In this document: positions 6,286 through 13,900 of the stretch, piece by piece | Numbering within the stretch: the first letter of the stretch is position 1 | Layout of the letters: each line of letters opens with the position of its first letter | IMG/VR virus record: IMGVR_UViG_3300036820_000028 | Span: 1-46,899 of that record | Source: a virus | Strand: one strand, 5' to 3' | Length of the DNA stretch: 46,899 nt | Notes under the pieces: model-generated | Told to the model about the DNA's origin: nothing | The model's database searches: none | The model's input: the letters and a program-made list of their open reading frames with translations, nothing else | Program-made: the position numbers and the translations under genes

Positions 6286-6401
6286 TCACCTAGAGTTCAC
6301 CTAGTGTTTACTGATTGGTTTCTCATGGTGTAGTGGTGTGTCTAGTGTGGTTGTCTACGTTCACATGATGTGCTCGTCTGGATAACCTCACGTTCACCTA
6401 G
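6286..6401. repeat. Iterated TCACCTAG motif
   Basis: TCACCTAG occurs at 6286-6293, 6297-6304 and 6394-6401; two copies extend as GTTCACCTAGYGTKTA. T7 carries short repeats beside its terminal redundancy, so these may mark the region near the virion ends. That comparison is an inference. Confidence 0.45.
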
Positions 6402-6444
6402 CGTGTACCTGATGTGACCTTGCGGTGGCGGGATCGATCAATCG

Positions 6445-6838
6445 CACACTAGGTCCACTGTGCTCGGCCATTCGAGCGCACTTGACGTATAGATCAAAAA
6501 AACAGATGCACGCGCGAGCACGCACAAACGCGGCCAGCAGCACACATCAGCAGCATTCCGCATCACATCAGGCACACACTACGAGCACAGCAGGCTCAGA
6601 TTGACAGGCAATAGCATGCTGTCTGTGACACGTATTGACACGCATCACGTGCAAGTCATTGATATTGCTGTGTGTCAGATAGATTGCGCATCTATCGACC
6701 GCGTGGGAGTGCCTATCGGAGCGGGCCGTGGTCGCATCCTGGCCGCGGGATGGGCATAGGGGGGATTCTGGCGCGACGACCCTCGCTCACCCCCTCGAAG
6801 ATTTTTCCAATCCTGACCCGGTTCCACACTAGGTCCAC
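6445..6838. repeat. 14-bp direct repeat CACACTAGGTCCAC
   Basis: Exact copies at 6445-6458 and 6825-6838, 380 bp apart, in otherwise non-coding DNA; each contains CTAGGT, the inverse of the ACCTAG core of the neighbouring motif. Possible protein-binding sites for packaging or replication. Confidence 0.45.
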
Positions 6839-6933
6839 ATCAGGCTCCCATTCGGTTCCCCGATCAGTGAACATCGTGCTCCACTGAGGATGCCCACAGG
6901 ACTACGCACCGCAGCCGCTGCGCCATTCATATT

Positions 6934-6963
6934 GGAGACCCATATCATCGCCTAGGGGTCTCC
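6934..6963. other. Perfect inverted repeat downstream of terminase
   Basis: GGAGACCC (6934-6941) and GGGTCTCC (6956-6963) flank a 14-nt loop. It lies about 310 bp downstream of terminase in the direction of transcription. There is no T-run, so it is more likely a packaging or processing structure than a simple terminator. Confidence 0.45.
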
Positions 6964-7047
6964 TTGCGGGGCACAGCGGGCCTCTAATGCGGCCGGGCTC
7001 GAGCCTTGGGTTGCCTTCAGGTTTCTTCAGGTCCACCGTGCGTGGCC

Positions 7048-7269
7048 ATGAAGGATGCACTCAGGAAGCTACGGCAGGCCCTGCTGGAGGACCTTGGACT
7101 CAGGTCCAAGTATCGGCAGGCACACAGCCCCACAGGTGTCATGCGTCGGCGGATCAGACAGAACCCCGATACTGGTGAGTACGAGGTGCTGCCTGATCCG
7201 GAGCACGAAGAGAAGCCCAAACGGTCACCTGATGATCCCAGGAATGGGAACCTACGGGGCCGTAAGTGA
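7048..7269 (+). CDS. Possible small plus-strand gene convergent with terminase
   Basis: A 73-codon frame beginning MKDALRKLRQALLEDLGL and ending in a charged, Pro-rich tail (PDPEHEEKPKRSPDDPR). The composition is protein-like and the stop lies 4 bp from the terminase stop. Against it, no ribosome site is visible before the ATG (or before the upstream TTG at 7006), and every other phage gene is on the minus strand. If real it would be the only opposing gene, and a candidate for expression in lysogens. Confidence 0.35.
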   Translation: MKDALRKLRQALLEDLGLRSKYRQAHSPTGVMRRRIRQNPDTGEYEVLPDPEHEEKPKRSPDDPRNGNLRGRK

Positions 7270-7273
7270 GCCC

Positions 7274-9049
7274 TTAGCGACCATTACGGGTCGTTTGTGG
7301 CCTGCTGATGGAATGCCAGGGGGACTTGATGAAGCGCGCCGCGGGGCGCCGTGGGGCGTTCCCGAGGACACCACGCTCGAAGTCTGCGAACTCCTTGTCG
7401 CGTAGCTTCTCCCGGTGAGCAGCTTCAGCCCGGGCGTGGTCGACCGCTGTGTGTTCGCGGAAGTGACGCAGGGCCATTGCCAGCACGTCGACCTTGTCGT
7501 CATGCCGCAGTGAGCCCCGCTCCTTCGTGAGGTGCGTGAGCTGGTACAGGAACGAGTACCGCTGGTCACCTTCGGCGATCTTGAGGTCTTCCTCAATGAC
7601 CGCGGAGTCGACCGCCAGCCGGTGCTGGTTCAAGATCGGCTCTACGTCCTCAATGATGCGCCGCTCCTTCTGCGTCGTGGAGCGGACCTCATCAATGGTG
7701 CAGGGATAGATGCGGGCGAAGTACGGCTCCATCAGCTTGGTGAACATGCCGTCGCCGAAGTTGGACTCGACGAGGATGTGCTTCACCTGCTGCTCCTTCG
7801 CCAGGAGCGCGAGCGCTTCGAGCGTGGGGGCTTCGTATCCGCCCTTGAAGCCCTTCATGGCTGTCAGGTAGAACTGGCCCATCAGGGACTTGATGACGCA
7901 GGCAGCGGTGTGATCCTTGCCGCGGCCCGACGGGTCGACCACCAGGACAGCCCCGTCGAAGGGTGCCCGCTGGTCAGCAGTGTGCAGCGGCCGGTAGAGC
8001 CGGTCGCCAGCGAAGCCGACGTTGGTGATCTCCTTCACGGCCTTCGCCGGGTCGGAGGACCACGCGAGACGCACGGGCGCTTCGGCCTTCTTCATGACCT
8101 TGCCTGAGGTGTCGATGATGTCGCGTTCGACGTCTACGTACAGGAGGTCTGCTTGCTTGAGCGGGTAACGCTCGGCGTCACTGAGCGACGTGTCGAGCAT
8201 GAACTGCAGGGCGAAGCCTGAGCGTCCGTACGACGCCTCACGCTCCGCAAGGTCCAAGTCAGGGAACCGCTCGCCTTCCGTAGTGGAGCCGATACGGGCA
8301 CCCTGGTCGATCTCTAGGACGATGTCAGGCGCTAGGGCACCATCGTACTTGATGACCAACTCAGGTGTCGGATAGCGGGCCGGCCAGATGCGGGCGACGT
8401 AACCGCGCTTGCGGACGGCGTTGTAGATCGACTGCTCGGTCTGTGGCGTACCAAGGAAGATGATGCGGCCACCGGGGACGATCAGCGCGTCGTACTCTTT
8501 GATGAGTTCCGACAGACGCTCACGCATGCCCTCGGTGTAGCTGTTTTTAGGCACTTCCACGTCATCCGATATCAGGATCGTGGCGCGACCACCGGTGAGC
8601 TGACCGGTGATACCGAGGGCGCTGACGGATGGCGTTGGCGCGGCATCAGCCGGCCCCACGTCAAACTTCAGCGCGCTGTCTCGGTCCTTGTTACTCGGCC
8701 GTAAGAATCGCAGCTCAGGCACTTCCTCGATCAATCTGCGGATAAACGTAGCGTTTTCGAGCGCCTTGTCCTCGTTCGCCGAGATGATCTTGATGCGCTC
8801 CTGAGGGTTCCTGTAGAGACACCATAAGGCGTACGCACAGGTCAGGAAGGTTTTCCCGAGGCCACGGAAGGCCATAATCAGGATGCGCTTCGGGCCGTGC
8901 TGGAGGAACCGACAGAGCGCACGTTGGCGTTTGGTCGGGTTGGGTAGCTTCAGGTGACGCCAGAGCAGCCACACGAACATGACAAAGTCGTCGTGTAGCT
9001 TCTTCTCGGATTCCGTAGTGACCCAGTCAGGGTACTTAATCTCTTCCAT
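7274..9049 (-). CDS. terL: Terminase large subunit (T7 gp19-like DNA maturase B)
   Basis: A 591-residue packaging motor, close to the T7 gp19 length. The Walker A motif is at about residues 61-68 (FRGLGKTF) and Walker B at about 157-163 (ILISDD). The C-terminal RNase H-like nuclease region begins near VLVVDPSGRGKDHTAAC (about 370). It translocates DNA into the prohead through the portal and cuts concatemers at the genome ends. The ATG overlaps the end of the preceding small gene by 14 nt. It closes the virion gene block, as in T7. Confidence 0.96.
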   Translation of the reverse strand: MEEIKYPDWVTTESEKKLHDDFVMFVWLLWRHLKLPNPTKRQRALCRFLQHGPKRILIMAFRGLGKTFLTCAYALWCLYRNPQERIKIISANEDKALENATFIRRLIEEVPELRFLRPSNKDRDSALKFDVGPADAAPTPSVSALGITGQLTGGRATILISDDVEVPKNSYTEGMRERLSELIKEYDALIVPGGRIIFLGTPQTEQSIYNAVRKRGYVARIWPARYPTPELVIKYDGALAPDIVLEIDQGARIGSTTEGERFPDLDLAEREASYGRSGFALQFMLDTSLSDAERYPLKQADLLYVDVERDIIDTSGKVMKKAEAPVRLAWSSDPAKAVKEITNVGFAGDRLYRPLHTADQRAPFDGAVLVVDPSGRGKDHTAACVIKSLMGQFYLTAMKGFKGGYEAPTLEALALLAKEQQVKHILVESNFGDGMFTKLMEPYFARIYPCTIDEVRSTTQKERRIIEDVEPILNQHRLAVDSAVIEEDLKIAEGDQRYSFLYQLTHLTKERGSLRHDDKVDVLAMALRHFREHTAVDHARAEAAHREKLRDKEFADFERGVLGNAPRRPAARFIKSPWHSISRPQTTRNGR

Positions 9050-9242
9050 CGGCGAACCTAAAGGTCGTCGGTGTGGGCGACAGGATGCGCTTCGCGAGTG
9101 TGTCCCAGGGGATGAAGGTCTTGTGCGACCTAACCAGGGCGTTGAACTCTGCTGTGCATGCCTGACACGGCCACTGAGTGGTGCCCATCGGCACGGACGC
9201 TTCCGTCACATGCCCTTTGGAGCACTCAAACTCGTAGATCAA
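9036..9242 (-). CDS. Zinc-ribbon small protein (68 aa)
   Basis: A 68-residue protein with Cys7, His11, Cys26 and Cys29 (C-x3-H ... C-x2-C), a probable zinc ribbon of the FmdB/rubredoxin-like kind. The start is the TTG at 9242, placed 5 nt after a strong GAGGAGG; the open frame continues upstream without a ribosome site. The end overlaps the terminase start by 14 nt, so it is coupled to TerL. Function unknown. Confidence 0.7.
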   Translation of the reverse strand: MIYEFECSKGHVTEASVPMGTTQWPCQACTAEFNALVRSHKTFIPWDTLAKRILSPTPTTFRFADGRD

Positions 9243-9261
9243 AGAATCCTCCTCTAGCCGA

Positions 9262-9642
9262 TTACGCGGCTGCGTTGACTGCCGCGACCAGCTCGTTGAA
9301 CTTCGCACGAGCGACGTCAGCGGCGGTGCCAGTCTTGCTGTTGATGTGGACCGCGATGGCTGCCATGGCGGACGCGATGGAAGCCGGCGTGGCCTTGTGG
9401 AGATTGCTCAGGTCACACAGGCGGTTCAGCAGACGCTGAGCGCGAGTGGGGACCGGGGCGACGACGGCGGCGACTGCCGCAGCGGGCGCGTCCCCGCCGA
9501 GAGCATTGATGGCCACTTCAGCGGCCTTTACGGCAGCCTCGGCGGACTTCAGGGCATCTGCGGCAGAGGGAGCAGGAGCGACTACTGTCGCCCCCGCTGC
9601 CTTCGCGGCCATCGCCCGGTTGACGGGGACGGCGTTGGCCAT
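9262..9642 (-). CDS. Ala-rich protein of unknown function (126 aa)
   Basis: A 126-residue, strikingly Ala/Val-rich protein: a low-complexity N-terminal half (APSAADALKSAEAAVKAAE) suggesting a helical rod, then a compact polar C-terminal half. It lies between the two terminase subunit genes, where T7 has its spanin genes, but it has no signal sequence or membrane segment. It may be a minor virion or packaging-associated protein; this is not recognised. Confidence 0.7.
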   Translation of the reverse strand: MANAVPVNRAMAAKAAGATVVAPAPSAADALKSAEAAVKAAEVAINALGGDAPAAAVAAVVAPVPTRAQRLLNRLCDLSNLHKATPASIASAMAAIAVHINSKTGTAADVARAKFNELVAAVNAAA

Positions 9643-9645
9643 TGC

Positions 9646-9840
9646 TTAGACTTCCCGCGCGGCGTACACAACCTGCTGGAGCAGATTGATGACGCGCCCG
9701 ACGGCGCCCTGGTTGGACGCGTTGCGGGCCGCAGTGATCGCCGTGGCGACCGCGGTGATGTCCGTGCCGACGTTGGCAGTGCGGATGCCGCGGACGTCAA
9801 CGACGTCAGGGTTCTGGATGGTGCTGGGGTAGCTGCTCAT
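9646..9840 (-). CDS. Hypothetical protein (64 aa) between terminase genes
   Basis: A 64-residue soluble protein beginning MSSYPSTIQNPDVVDVRG with a helical Ala-rich centre and ending VINLLQQVVYAAREV. It is the middle one of three small genes separated by only 3 bp on each side, which makes co-translation likely. No family recognised. Confidence 0.7.
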   Translation of the reverse strand: MSSYPSTIQNPDVVDVRGIRTANVGTDITAVATAITAARNASNQGAVGRVINLLQQVVYAAREV

Positions 9841-9843
9841 GGA

Positions 9844-10290
9844 TTACGCCTTGTTGAGCTGCGAACCGCGGTACGTGTAGGGCTGCAGCGCCGTGGCCAG
9901 AGCCGCCGCGGTCGTGCCGAGGTAGCCGATGGCTGCGCCGCTGGTCATCGCGAACACGTCGCCGACGGCCGGGACAGAGCCCTTCGCCGTATCGAACTTC
10001 GTGTCGCTGGTGTCCTGCGTGGTGGTCAGCGTGAAGACCACGCCGGCGGCCGGGGTAACGGCGCCATTGGCAGTCTTCAGGGCGCCCGAGATGAACGCCG
10101 ACAGGGCCGTCGAGGCCGGGCAGGCCACGCTGAGCGACTTGCCCAGGTAGGCGATGTGCTCGCCGCTGACGATACCCGAAAGGTCGCTGAGCTTGTCGAG
10201 CGCGGCCTGATTGACGCCAACGTGGTTAGCGATGGTCTGGAACGCCGTCGCAAGGGCTGCCTGCGACTGGGGGAACTTGGAGATGGACAT
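9844..10290 (-). CDS. Hypothetical protein (148 aa) downstream of TerS
   Basis: A 148-residue protein with a helical first half (SQAALATAFQTIANHVGV) and a Gly/Ala/Thr-rich, probably beta, second half with TPAAGVVFTLTTTQ and AAIGYLGTTAAAL. It resembles a small virion or head-decoration protein in composition only. It follows the terminase small subunit by 3 bp. Confidence 0.7.
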   Translation of the reverse strand: MSISKFPQSQAALATAFQTIANHVGVNQAALDKLSDLSGIVSGEHIAYLGKSLSVACPASTALSAFISGALKTANGAVTPAAGVVFTLTTTQDTSDTKFDTAKGSVPAVGDVFAMTSGAAIGYLGTTAAALATALQPYTYRGSQLNKA

Positions 10291-10293
10291 TGA

Positions 10294-10581
10294 TTACCTT
10301 GAGGTGGGAAAGGAGACGACGTTGTCGTCGGTGAAGTCGGGCATCGCATTCTTGAGCGTGTCGACCTTGTCGCCGGTGCGGGCCGGTTGGTCGATGCCGT
10401 TGTCCTTGAGGAACTTGATGGCTTGGGCGAGGAGAGCGGGCGGCATACACTTGGTGTACTTCTCGCCGTCGAGGACGACGAGGCGCCCTTTCTTCCACGC
10501 TTCGAGCTGGAGAAGGAGAGAGTCGCAGACTAGGTTGTGTAGTCGGCTGGCATCATCATCTGATGCTCTACCGTTTGCCAT
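10294..10581 (-). CDS. terS: Terminase small subunit (T7 gp18-like DNA maturase A)
   Basis: A 95-residue protein matching the T7-like small terminase in length, position (after the fibre and membrane protein, before TerL) and character. An N-terminal helical region (DASRLHNLVCDSLLLQLEAW) is followed by PPALLAQAIKFLKDNGID, the usual pattern. It should recognise the concatemer junction and hand DNA to TerL. The start overlaps the upstream gene by 14 nt. Confidence 0.85.
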   Translation of the reverse strand: MANGRASDDDASRLHNLVCDSLLLQLEAWKKGRLVVLDGEKYTKCMPPALLAQAIKFLKDNGIDQPARTGDKVDTLKNAMPDFTDDNVVSFPTSR

Positions 10582-10810
10582 TCTTCATCCTTTCGTTCAA
10601 CACGGCGACGTTGACATTCAATTGCTGTACGTCGGAGCTGAGCTGGGTGAGCGTGTCGTCGAGCGACTTCTCGTGATGCTGGATTACAGCGATCTGCTGG
10701 TCCTGCACGGCATTTGTACGCGCGCCGTTGATGACGCCTGCGCCTAGCGCGACGATGCAGGTAGAGGCAACACCCATTGCGCAGCGGGTGAGGAACTCGG
10801 GGATTTCCAT
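10568..10810 (-). CDS. N-terminally anchored coiled-coil protein; holin or i-spanin candidate
   Basis: An 80-residue protein with one membrane segment (about residues 9-30, MGVASTCIVALGAGVINGA) followed by a heptad-like helix up to the basic C-terminus. It sits exactly where T7 has the gene 17.5 holin, between fibre and TerS. The single span with a long coiled coil also fits an inner-membrane spanin or XhlA-like holin helper. The lysis role is inferred from position and topology. Confidence 0.6.
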   Translation of the reverse strand: MEIPEFLTRCAMGVASTCIVALGAGVINGARTNAVQDQQIAVIQHHEKSLDDTLTQLSSDVQQLNVNVAVLNERMKNGKR

Positions 10811-10831
10811 TGGATAGTATGTTGGTGATAG

Positions 10832-12031
10832 TTAAGAGGCGACAGCTTCCCACGTCCCTGAGACGTTGGCATACAGGCCGCCGGATGGATACTTGAACCA
10901 GATATCCCCATCAGCGCCACCTGAAGGTGAAGACGTGGAGAACGTGATGTTGCCGGAGTCTCGCGCGATGTTCTTGTAGTACGCGTGACCGTTCGTGTCA
11001 GTTACGGGGTGTGTGACCTCGAAGGCGGAGCCGGAATCCAACCAGGACCAGTATGCGGTTCCGAGCTGGTTATACACTCCGTAGGACGTGCCGTTAGACA
11101 TGAAGGTCGGATTTCGTACGCTGTCATCAAGCACGAGGCCGATGTAGCCGCCGTTGCTTCCGGTCAACGCGAGACTTCCGTAGGTGATGGCGCCGGCCGC
11201 CTCTACGCTCTGCATGGCGCAGAACGATGAGCCACTCAGTAGCAGCGAGCCACCGACGAGGAGGTTCCCTGGAGTGTCTACTCCGTTGGCGTAGCTTCCA
11301 CTCGGGTTGAGTATCAGGTACCCAGTCCCCTCGTCGAAGATCGCTGCACGGCTCGATCCCATGTACAGCTTGTTGCCGGCGGCACTCAGGTTGCCGTCAA
11401 CCGTGACCGCGCCGGTGAATGTGGCGCCTGCCAGGGCAGCGTAGTTCGCGGGGTTCCACGTCTGGGCTGCGGCGGCCGATGCTGCCGCGCTGGACGCACT
11501 GCCGGCCGCTGCCGTGGCGCTCGCCGCGGAGTCGGTGACCGCAGTGGTCATAGACGAGGCACTGGCGGCCGCGGCGGTAGCCGAAGCAGCAGCCGCGGTG
11601 GCGCTGGTGCCGGCGGCGTTCTTGTACGCCAGGGCCGACGCTGCGTTGCTCGCCGCGGCGCTCTGAGAGTTCGCAGCCTGGGTAGCTGATGCCGCCGAAT
11701 TGGTGGCGTAGGTGCTCGCGAGGTTGCGTGCAGTGATCGCTGCCGCCTGCGCAGCGGACGCAGCGGTAGCTGATGCCGCTGCCGCGTCCGCCTGGGCTGT
11801 GCTAGAGTTCACCGTAGAGGTGACGTCTGCTGCCATCTGCGCTGGGGACTGGACGTACTCGACGTTACCGAAGGCGTCCGACAGCGGGTACGTCCCGTTG
11901 CTGTTATCGCCCCCGCCGGCGGCCCCGGCCAGCCACGCGATCATCTGAGTCTCGCGCGTCTGCCAGGACGTTATGAGCGCCTGGATTTGCGCCGCGAGTT
12001 GCGCATTGGTGATGTTCGACGTGACTGTCAT
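10832..12031 (-). CDS. Second tail fibre / spike protein (399 aa)
   Basis: The N-terminal quarter (SNITNAQLAAQIQALITSW) is followed by an alanine/serine-rich repeat region (about residues 75-190) of the collagen- or coiled-coil-like type seen in fibre shafts. A beta-rich C-terminal part begins near FTGAVTVDGNLSAAG and contains a GDIWFKYPSG segment common near fibre tips. It lacks the T7 gp17 attachment domain, which is on the next fibre gene upstream, so it may attach to that fibre. Likely role: receptor recognition. Confidence 0.78.
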   Translation of the reverse strand: MTVTSNITNAQLAAQIQALITSWQTRETQMIAWLAGAAGGGDNSNGTYPLSDAFGNVEYVQSPAQMAADVTSTVNSSTAQADAAAASATAASAAQAAAITARNLASTYATNSAASATQAANSQSAAASNAASALAYKNAAGTSATAAAASATAAAASASSMTTAVTDSAASATAAAGSASSAAASAAAAQTWNPANYAALAGATFTGAVTVDGNLSAAGNKLYMGSSRAAIFDEGTGYLILNPSGSYANGVDTPGNLLVGGSLLLSGSSFCAMQSVEAAGAITYGSLALTGSNGGYIGLVLDDSVRNPTFMSNGTSYGVYNQLGTAYWSWLDSGSAFEVTHPVTDTNGHAYYKNIARDSGNITFSTSSPSGGADGDIWFKYPSGGLYANVSGTWEAVAS

Positions 12032-12043
12032 GTGGGCTCTGGA

Positions 12044-12262
12044 TTAGGCAGCGACCGGCGCTGTGGGCACCTTGGCTTCGCCCTCGATCTCCTGCTGGAG
12101 CTGCTGACCGACGGTTACGCCGGCCATCGTGTTGCGGAGTGCGGCGATCTGCCGATTGGCAGCCGCTAGCTTCGTCTCCGCGTCTTCCTTGGCGATGTAC
12201 GCCTGCAGGAGCTGATCGCGGATTGAAGTGACCTTCTGTGCTGCGGTAGGTGTGGGTGTCAT
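12044..12262 (-). CDS. Small coiled-coil protein between fibre genes (72 aa)
   Basis: A 72-residue protein, mostly one long helix with heptad character (VTSIRDQLLQAYIAKEDAETKLAAANRQ split across residues 11-38). A GAGGAG ribosome site lies 6 nt before the ATG. Lying between two fibre genes, it may be a fibre-assembly chaperone or connector; no family recognised. Confidence 0.65.
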   Translation of the reverse strand: MTPTPTAAQKVTSIRDQLLQAYIAKEDAETKLAAANRQIAALRNTMAGVTVGQQLQQEIEGEAKVPTAPVAA

Positions 12263-12278
12263 TGAATCTCCTCAAAAG

Positions 12279-13835
12279 TTAGTTGGGCATAATCAGAGCA
12301 CTGAGTGCCCAGTAAGGGTCGTTGATGGTAGACACCGTGCTGTTGTTCTTATACCGAAGCGTGATGTCGTGGTCTGTCGTAGACGAATCACTGATGAACG
12401 CAATCAGAGTCATGGAGGGGAAAGTACCAACTGAGGTTGGGTCTCCATACGGGCCGGTGAAGTCGGCCTGATCTAAGATTACGCCTGTAGTGGCGTCATA
12501 GAGCTGAACCGTCACACTGGGGCTCTCTCCAGTGAAGGACAGCTCGACACGACCATAGATAACAGTCGTGTACCCCGCAGGTACCGTCAGGCTCCCAATA
12601 AGGGTGCCCGTTCCTGTGATCGGGTTTGGAGCCGGGTTGCCGGCCATGACCACACCAGATATCTGTCCCTGCTGGATGTTGCCAGAGGTGATCGTGGAGG
12701 TCGCGATGTTGCCGGACTTGATCGTTCCGTCGACTATCAGGTTACCCGTGATGGTCGCACTGCCAATCTGGGCAGTTCCGATGGCCGCATTGGCAATCAG
12801 GGCATTGGTGATCTGTCCATTGCCAATCTTCGCCGTGGTGATTGTTCCGTTGGCGATCTCGGCATTGGTTATTGAGCCGGTGGCAATCAGCGCACCTTCG
12901 ATGACGACATCTTGGATGTACGTGACGCCGCTGCGAACCGCGAAGGGAACCACAGCACTGCTTAAGCCATTCGATGTGTCGATAATGGCGAAGGCATCCG
13001 CGTTCACGATGAACGTCGAGGTGATCGTTCCGTCGTTCGCTACATCAGACAGGCCGAAGCCGGTGACATGCCCATTGACATCCACCTTGACGGTGTACTG
13101 CGCTTGCAGGCCGTCGATGCTGGTAGCGGCCGTCTCGATGGCAGCGGTGTTGTCCCCGACGGTTGTCTGGAGAGTAGTCACTGACGAAGACAGCGCGGAC
13201 AGTCCAGATATCTGGGTCGTGTCGACATTCAGGATGAAAGACGAGCCATCATCCGTCACTGTGCCCAGGAGGCTCAGTGTCTCAAGGATGCCGATGGCCT
13301 GATAGGTCTGCAGCGTATTGATGTACTCACCCTGGCCCGCGATCAGCTCTGAGTTGGTCGTGATGTCGCTGATGTTCTGCTGCAGAGTGTTCGCGAGGTT
13401 CGTCGACAGGATGTACGCCGAGACCGAGTCAATCAGGTCTTGGGCGCTCATATCGCCGGTGACGACGCCATTGCCGAAGAGAGTGATGCCGCCGTTGATC
13501 CACTCGTTGAGTGAATCCTGAATCTCCTGCGTGCGGTAGAAGCACTGCAGAGCGGCGGTGTTCAGGTCTGACGCGGATAGCACCGCGCCGTTGTTAAACG
13601 TGACCTCCATTGAGTCCGGCGAGGTTTGCCGGGTTATCAACACAACGGCGCCTTCAGGCAACGCTGGGCTAAACGTAATGCTCCCGCCAGTGACCCACTG
13701 GTAGGACGTGGGGATGAGCTGCGGGATGCCGTTGACACTCACCTGCACGTCGCTGACGCTGAGGTAGGGGAACGGAACCGTGAAGGTGGACTGGCCGCCT
13801 GCGGCTACCGTGTATTCGATGTAGGAGTCAGCCAT
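12279..13835 (-). CDS. Tail fibre with T7 gp17-type N-terminal domain (518 aa)
   Basis: The first about 125 residues match the T7 tail-fibre N-terminal domain that docks to the tail (YTVAAGGQSTFTVPFPYLS, then VLITRQTSPDSM and LNTAALQCFYRTQE). The middle is a beta-rich shaft with repeated 'ITNAxIANxTI' units (about 325-410). These resemble the repeat segment of lambda-type host-specificity proteins and probably form a short beta-solenoid. The C-terminus is a beta domain that should contact the host surface. ATG 13835 is chosen because the longer frame runs back into a hairpin. Confidence 0.9.
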   Translation of the reverse strand: MADSYIEYTVAAGGQSTFTVPFPYLSVSDVQVSVNGIPQLIPTSYQWVTGGSITFSPALPEGAVVLITRQTSPDSMEVTFNNGAVLSASDLNTAALQCFYRTQEIQDSLNEWINGGITLFGNGVVTGDMSAQDLIDSVSAYILSTNLANTLQQNISDITTNSELIAGQGEYINTLQTYQAIGILETLSLLGTVTDDGSSFILNVDTTQISGLSALSSSVTTLQTTVGDNTAAIETAATSIDGLQAQYTVKVDVNGHVTGFGLSDVANDGTITSTFIVNADAFAIIDTSNGLSSAVVPFAVRSGVTYIQDVVIEGALIATGSITNAEIANGTITTAKIGNGQITNALIANAAIGTAQIGSATITGNLIVDGTIKSGNIATSTITSGNIQQGQISGVVMAGNPAPNPITGTGTLIGSLTVPAGYTTVIYGRVELSFTGESPSVTVQLYDATTGVILDQADFTGPYGDPTSVGTFPSMTLIAFISDSSTTDHDITLRYKNNSTVSTINDPYWALSALIMPN

Positions 13836-13855
13836 GGGTCTCTGGGTAGAAATGG

Positions 13856-13896
13856 AACCAGTACTCCACAAGTGGTGAGCCTGTGGAGTACTGGTT
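13856..13896 (-). other. Perfect 15-bp inverted repeat between internal core and fibre genes
   Basis: AACCAGTACTCCACA and its exact complement flank an 11-nt loop, directly after the stop of the large internal virion gene. There is no T-run on either side, so it is not a standard terminator. It could be an RNase III site or a partial terminator that sets fibre levels. Confidence 0.6.
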
Positions 13897-13900
13897 AGGG

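Larger units (their letters stand above)
5652..7047. other. Non-coding region expected to hold the virion genome ends and early promoters
   Basis: Nearly 1.4 kb between the start of the early genes and the terminase end, with no convincing reading frame. In T7-like phages terminase is the last large gene and the early promoters lie just inside the left end. The terminal repeat and packaging site should therefore lie here, fused into one copy in the prophage. By eye the stretch 5.94-6.70 kb is visibly more AT-rich than its flanks. It contains a candidate sigma70 promoter, repeated TATA-box-like units (6166-6229), three TCACCTAG copies (6286-6401), a 14-bp direct repeat (6445, 6825), hairpins at 5675-5694 and 5704-5738, and a perfect inverted repeat at 6934-6963. 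Confidence 0.7.

Noticed and set aside
6601-6660. Two TTGACA boxes on the plus strand
   Set aside because: No acceptable -10 at 16-18 bp; plus-strand genes are almost absent.
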